Positions 6,127-8,738 of a DNA stretch of 8,738 bases are shown here, in pieces. How positions within the stretch are numbered: the stretch's first letter is position 1; each line of letters starts with the position of its first letter. This DNA comes from Dehalococcoidia bacterium (lineage in GTDB: Bacteria; Chloroflexota; Dehalococcoidia; GIF9; UBA5629): NCBI GenBank assembly GCA_030604795.1, contig JAUVVE010000023.1, positions 1 to 8,738 on the forward strand, in the 5' to 3' direction. The position numbers and the translations under genes are program-made. The notes under the pieces were generated by a model. It was not told the DNA's origin. It made no database searches and saw nothing but the letters and a program-made list of their open reading frames with translations.

Positions 6127-7776
6127 TGGCAGTCGGTACTCCCCAAAGACCTTGCGCAGTACACCACAGACTTCGCCCAGAGTTGCATAGGCGCTTACAG
6201 CTTCCAGAAGATAAGGCATGACATTATCGTTGCCTTGAGCGGCCTGGCGTAGCCCTTCAAGTTTTGTTGAAACCAGCTCATTGTCCCTCTCTCGGCGCAG
6301 CCGGCTAAGTCGCTCGAGCTGTTGCCTCTCACCTTCCTTATCCATTGCCAGAATAGGAATTGCAATTGGCTCATCCATAATATGTTCGTTTAGGCCGACA
6401 ATGGTGCGTCTCTTGCTATCTATTTCCTGCTGGTAGCGGTAAGCTGAGTCAGCGATTTCCTGGTGGAAGAAGCCGGCTTCTAGAGCTGGCAAAACTCCAC
6501 CCAACGAGTCGATCTTGGCGAAGTAGTCGTAGACCGCCTTTTCTGTCTGATTAGTCAGCGATTCCACAAAATAGCTGCCGCCGAGGGGGTCAATGGTATT
6601 GGCGACGCCACTTTCATGGGCCATAATCTGCTGGGTGCGTAGGGCAATGGTGACGGCTTTCTCCGAGGGTAGCGCAAGAGCTTCGTCCATGGAATTGGTG
6701 TGCAGCGATTGAGTACCGCCGAGGACCGCTGCCAGAGCTTGAATGGTCGTGCGGACGATGTTGTTTTCTGGCTGCTGAGCGGTTAGGGAACAGCCGGCAG
6801 TCTGGGTGTGGAAGCGGAGCCACTGGGAGCGTTCGCTGGCGTTGAAGCGCTCCTTCATCTCTCGCGCCCAGATACGGCGGGCAGCGCGGAACTTGGCGAT
6901 TTCTTCAAACAAATCATTGTGGCAATTGAAGAAGAAGCTTAGTCTGGGAGCAAAATCGTCCACCTTGAGTCCGCGGTCAATGCCTGCCTGAACATAGGCG
7001 ATGCCATCGGCCAGGGTGAAAGCCAATTCCTGAATAGCAGTTGCTCCGGCTTCACGGATATGGTAGCCGCTGATGCTGATGGTATTCCAGCGTGGTACCT
7101 CTCTCATGCCGAATTCAAAAGTGTCGACGATGAGGCGCATGGAAGGCTGCGGAGGAAAGATAAAGGCATTTTGTGCCATGTATTCTTTCAGAATATCGTT
7201 TTGTATGGTGCCACCCAATTTGTCCAGACGGATACCTCGTTTTCGGGCATTAGCCAGGTACATCGCCCAGATAACCGCCGCCGGCCCGTTGATGGTCATT
7301 GAAGTGGTTATCTCGTCGAGAGGAATGCCATCAAACAGTATCTCGATGTCAGCCAAGGAAGAGACAGCCACGCCACATTTGCCGAATTCTCCACGGGCTT
7401 CTGGGGCGTCGGTATCATACCCATTTAGAGTAGGGAAGTCGAAGGCGACGCTGAGCCCAGTTTCGCCATGCTCGAGAAGATACCTGTAACGGGCGTTGGT
7501 TTCCTCGGCGCAGCCAAAGCCAGCAAACATGCGCATTGTCCATAGCTTGCCTCTATAGCCGGTGCCGTGGATGCCGCGGGTAAAGGGGTACTCACCAGGG
7601 AAGCTGAGGTCCTGAAGGTGGTCGATATCAGCAACGTCGAGCGGCGCATAGACCCGCTCAATGGGAACGCCGGAGGTAGTGGTAAACGAGCCTTGCCTTT
7701 CCGGAAGACATTCGGCTTGGGCGTGCCGCTCACCAGCCTTCTCTACCAGGCGCTCCGGTTTTCGTTGTTCCAGCAT
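6115..7776 (-). CDS. icmA: Coenzyme-B12-dependent acyl-CoA mutase large subunit, probably isobutyryl-CoA mutase
   Basis: The 553 residues are the catalytic TIM-barrel half of the methylmalonyl/isobutyryl-CoA mutase family. The signatures TSMTING (158-164), GTIQNDILKEY (189-199), SISGYH with His239 (equivalent to His244 of the Propionibacterium mutase), RFHTQTAGCSLTAQQPENN and SLHTNSMDEALALP are all present. There is no C-terminal cobalamin domain (no DxHxxG), so a separate small subunit of about 140 residues is required; it is not in this window. Two specificity positions decide the call. Phe84 (in RMFAGF) and Gln202 (in YMAQN) replace the Tyr89 and Arg207 that hold the methylmalonyl carboxylate, and both match Phe80/Gln198 of isobutyryl-CoA mutase. 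The spacing of 118 residues is the same in all three. Expected reaction: isobutyryl-CoA to n-butyryl-CoA; pivalyl-CoA mutase is an alternative. The ATG at 7776 has AGGA 6 nt upstream, 21 nt after the adenosyltransferase stop. Confidence 0.9.
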   Translation of the reverse strand: MLEQRKPERLVEKAGERHAQAECLPERQGSFTTTSGVPIERVYAPLDVADIDHLQDLSFPGEYPFTRGIHGTGYRGKLWTMRMFAGFGCAEETNARYRYLLEHGETGLSVAFDFPTLNGYDTDAPEARGEFGKCGVAVSSLADIEILFDGIPLDEITTSMTINGPAAVIWAMYLANARKRGIRLDKLGGTIQNDILKEYMAQNAFIFPPQPSMRLIVDTFEFGMREVPRWNTISISGYHIREAGATAIQELAFTLADGIAYVQAGIDRGLKVDDFAPRLSFFFNCHNDLFEEIAKFRAARRIWAREMKERFNASERSQWLRFHTQTAGCSLTAQQPENNIVRTTIQALAAVLGGTQSLHTNSMDEALALPSEKAVTIALRTQQIMAHESGVANTIDPLGGSYFVESLTNQTEKAVYDYFAKIDSLGGVLPALEAGFFHQEIADSAYRYQQEIDSKRRTIVGLNEHIMDEPIAIPILAMDKEGERQQLERLSRLRRERDNELVSTKLEGLRQAAQGNDNVMPYLLEAVSAYATLGEVCGVLRKVFGEYRLPALI

Positions 7777-7797
7777 GCTGATTCCTGGCTACAGCCT

Positions 7798-8376
7798 CTA
7801 GTAGTCGATACCCCGACGAGACAATATGCCTTTGTCATAGGGATGTTTCACCTTGACCATGTTCGTGACCAGGTCAGCGACCTCAATGATTCTTGGGTCG
7901 GCATGACGGCCGGTAAGGATGAGTTCCACACTTGCCGGTTTGTCACCTATCAGCTTTACTACCTCGTCGACGTCAATCAAATTCCAGGCCGCAGCCACAT
8001 TTACTTCATCGAGCACGACTATGTCGTATTTCAGGCTGAGCATAGCCTCTCGGGCAGCTTCAAGGGCCTTTCGAGCCTGCTCCTTTTCCTCTGGTTTAAC
8101 GTTAGCCGGGTCGACAAAGCTCTCAAATCCAAATCTTGCGAAGGTGACGTTGGGCAATTCGGATAGCATTTTCTGGTCCCCATACGGGAACTCACCCTTC
8201 ATGAAGTAGACGATGTGGATATGCAGTCCATGCCCCAAGGCACGGAGAACTACCCCTAGAGCCGCTGATGTTTTGCCCTTACCGTCACCGGTGAAGATTT
8301 CTACCAGACCCGTGGCTGGAGTTCTGGTCGGCACGGTTTTGCCTACTTCGCCTGTCACCGTTTGTGAGTCTAGCAA
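7798..8376 (-). CDS. cobO: Cob(I)yrinic acid a,c-diamide / cob(I)alamin adenosyltransferase (CobA/BtuR/CobO type)
   Basis: The enzyme transfers the adenosyl group of ATP to cob(I)alamin, making the coenzyme used by the downstream mutase. Motifs, numbered from the longest frame, are the P-loop GDGKGKT at 30-36, VLDEVN at 121-126, LTGRHADPRIIEVADLVT at 154-171, and the tail HPYDKGILSRRGIDY, all typical of the CobA/BtuR family and unlike PduO or EutT. The given end is the TTG that opens the frame (192 residues); an in-frame stop lies at 8392-8394. No ribosome binding site precedes this TTG, and a good promoter overlaps it, so it is probably not the real start. No Met codon occurs before residue 59. 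GTG at 8358 or, more likely, GTG at 8334 (178 residues, beginning nine residues before the conserved GLVEIFTGDGKGKT) are better candidates. It is co-directional with the mutase, 21 nt upstream, almost certainly in one operon. Confidence 0.94.
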   Translation of the reverse strand: MLDSQTVTGEVGKTVPTRTPATGLVEIFTGDGKGKTSAALGVVLRALGHGLHIHIVYFMKGEFPYGDQKMLSELPNVTFARFGFESFVDPANVKPEEKEQARKALEAAREAMLSLKYDIVVLDEVNVAAAWNLIDVDEVVKLIGDKPASVELILTGRHADPRIIEVADLVTNMVKVKHPYDKGILSRRGIDY

Positions 8377-8395
8377 AAGCCAGATGGAGTGTCAA
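8367..8395 (-). promoter_or_regulatory. Predicted promoter of the adenosyltransferase-mutase operon
   Basis: On the minus strand a perfect TTGACA (8390-8395) and TAGACT (8367-8372, 4 of 6) are 17 nt apart. The start would fall near 8360, downstream of the TTG codon at 8376 and just upstream of the GTG codons at 8358 and 8334. It lies back to back with the plus-strand promoter of the reductase gene, with 22 nt between the two -35 boxes. Confidence 0.62.
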
Positions 8396-8417
8396 ACGAG
8401 TGGTGGCCGACAGACCA

Positions 8418-8445
8418 TTGACATTTCAATATTCGGCTGTATACT
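8418..8445 (+). promoter_or_regulatory. Predicted promoter of the short-chain dehydrogenase gene
   Basis: A perfect TTGACA (8418-8423) and TATACT (8440-8445, 5 of 6) are 16 nt apart on the plus strand. Transcription would begin near 8452, leaving a leader of about 160 nt before the reductase start. It is divergent from the adenosyltransferase promoter, so both could share a regulator bound in the 22-nt gap. Confidence 0.72.
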
Positions 8446-8451
8446 GATTTT

Positions 8452-8612
8452 GGGCCTGTTTCGTATAAGAAGACCACGATGTACTACTGCCTATCGGGCT
8501 GTTAAGTGTCGGAGAGGACACATGACTGGGGCTAACCGGCAGCAAGGTAGTCCAAAGTCAAGGCGAGGCTGCTCTTGTAGAAGGCTCGAAATACTCACAA
8601 GGGAGGTGATCG
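8452..8612 (+). promoter_or_regulatory. Long 5' leader of the dehydrogenase gene, with possible upstream open frame
   Basis: About 160 nt separate the predicted transcription start from the reductase ATG. The leader has a 5-bp hairpin (GTGTC 8506-8510, GACAC 8517-8521) whose 6-nt loop is GGAGAG, part of the purine-rich ribosome-binding-like sequence GGAGAGG. It is followed at 8522 by an ATG opening a 35-codon frame that ends at 8629, overlapping the reductase start by 17 nt. I do not recognise any known riboswitch or T-box consensus here. The overlap could couple translation, but the peptide (MTGANRQQGSPKSRRG at its start) is not recognisable. Confidence 0.35.
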
Positions 8613-8738
8613 ATGAGATTTGCTTATAAGGTAGCCATAGTGACTGGTGGTGGGAGGGGAATAGGGAAAGCCGTCGCCGTTAGGATGGCCCAAGAGGGTG
8701 CGAAAGTGGTGGTTGTGGACAAGAATCAAGAGACGCTA
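8613..8738 (+). CDS. Short-chain dehydrogenase/reductase (SDR family), N-terminus only
   Basis: The 42 codons in the window encode the first beta-alpha-beta unit of a Rossmann fold. VAIVTGGGRGIGKAVA at 7-22 contains the TGxxxGIG dinucleotide-binding motif of classical SDR enzymes, and VVVVDKN at 32-38 ends the second strand. The aspartate at 36 favours NAD(H) over NADP(H). A near-perfect ribosome binding site GGGAGGTGAT (8601-8610) two nucleotides before the ATG region makes the start secure. The substrate cannot be told from this fragment; 3-oxoacyl/3-hydroxyacyl-CoA or alcohol dehydrogenases are all possible. It is divergent from the B12 adenosyltransferase-mutase operon and has its own promoter. 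Confidence 0.92.
   Translation, partial: MRFAYKVAIVTGGGRGIGKAVAVRMAQEGAKVVVVDKNQETL

Noticed and set aside
5866..6252. Plus-strand open frame of 128 codons crossing the fbp-mutase gap
   Set aside because: Most of it is translation of the repeat element, giving the known spurious peptide CHSERSEESR, and the ends overlap two real genes.
7567..8166. Plus-strand open frame of 199 codons
   Set aside because: Antisense to the mutase N-terminus and the adenosyltransferase, both well supported.
8452..8612. Riboswitch in the SDR leader
   Set aside because: No cobalamin, SAM, T-box, fluoride or other consensus core could be recognised; only a short hairpin is visible.
8213..8629. Plus-strand open frame of 138 codons leading into the SDR gene
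   Set aside because: The first half is antisense to the adenosyltransferase and starts upstream of the predicted plus-strand promoter. Only the last 35 codons (from 8522) deserve any attention.
1..8738. CRISPR array, tRNA, rRNA, prophage or defence system
   Set aside because: No regularly spaced direct repeats, no cloverleaf-like sequence in the gaps, and all long frames belong to recognised metabolic or housekeeping families.

Overview
The window reads as an ordinary, gene-dense stretch of bacterial chromosome, almost all of it transcribed from the minus strand. Several things suggest a deep-branching anaerobe, most likely Chloroflexota/Dehalococcoidia-like. The evidence is an archaeal-type bifunctional fructose-1,6-bisphosphate aldolase/phosphatase, a stand-alone acyl-CoA mutase large subunit, a 4Fe-4S 4-hydroxybutyryl-CoA dehydratase-like protein, and a dnaN that is not beside dnaA or recF. 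The lineage is an inference from gene content; there is no rRNA or other direct marker.

Layout, in minus-strand transcription order from the right. (1) A cob(I)alamin adenosyltransferase (7798-8376) sits 21 nt ahead of a coenzyme-B12-dependent acyl-CoA mutase large subunit (6115-7776). Together they form a B12 cofactor/enzyme pair behind a good sigma70-type promoter. The mutase has Phe84 and Gln202 where methylmalonyl-CoA mutase has Tyr89 and Arg207, so isobutyryl-CoA mutase is the better call. (2) A 16-bp palindrome on the mutase stop codon is followed by a 105-bp inverted-repeat, MITE-like element (5980-6084). (3) A tight cluster follows: fbp aldolase/phosphatase, rdgB (XTP/dITP pyrophosphatase), moaA and moaC, with gaps of 13 nt, a 4-nt overlap and 2 nt. 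(4) dnaN has its own strong promoter in the moaC-dnaN gap and a textbook intrinsic terminator. (5) After a 318-nt non-coding gap holding a plausible promoter comes the 5' part of a 4-hydroxybutyryl-CoA dehydratase-like gene, which runs off the left edge.

At the right end the only clear plus-strand gene begins: a short-chain dehydrogenase/reductase cut by the window edge. It is divergent from the adenosyltransferase and is preceded by its own promoter and a roughly 160-nt leader with a small overlapping open frame.

Functionally, the mutase (isobutyryl-CoA to butyryl-CoA) and the dehydratase-like protein (4-hydroxybutyryl-CoA to crotonyl-CoA, if the family assignment holds) would both feed C4 acyl-CoA beta-oxidation or butyrate metabolism. 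The remaining genes are gluconeogenesis, nucleotide-pool cleaning, molybdopterin synthesis and replication. I found no defence system, CRISPR array, integrase, phage gene, tRNA or rRNA. The most interesting points are the mutase specificity residues, the doubtful start of the adenosyltransferase, the MITE-like repeat, and the dehydratase paralogue.
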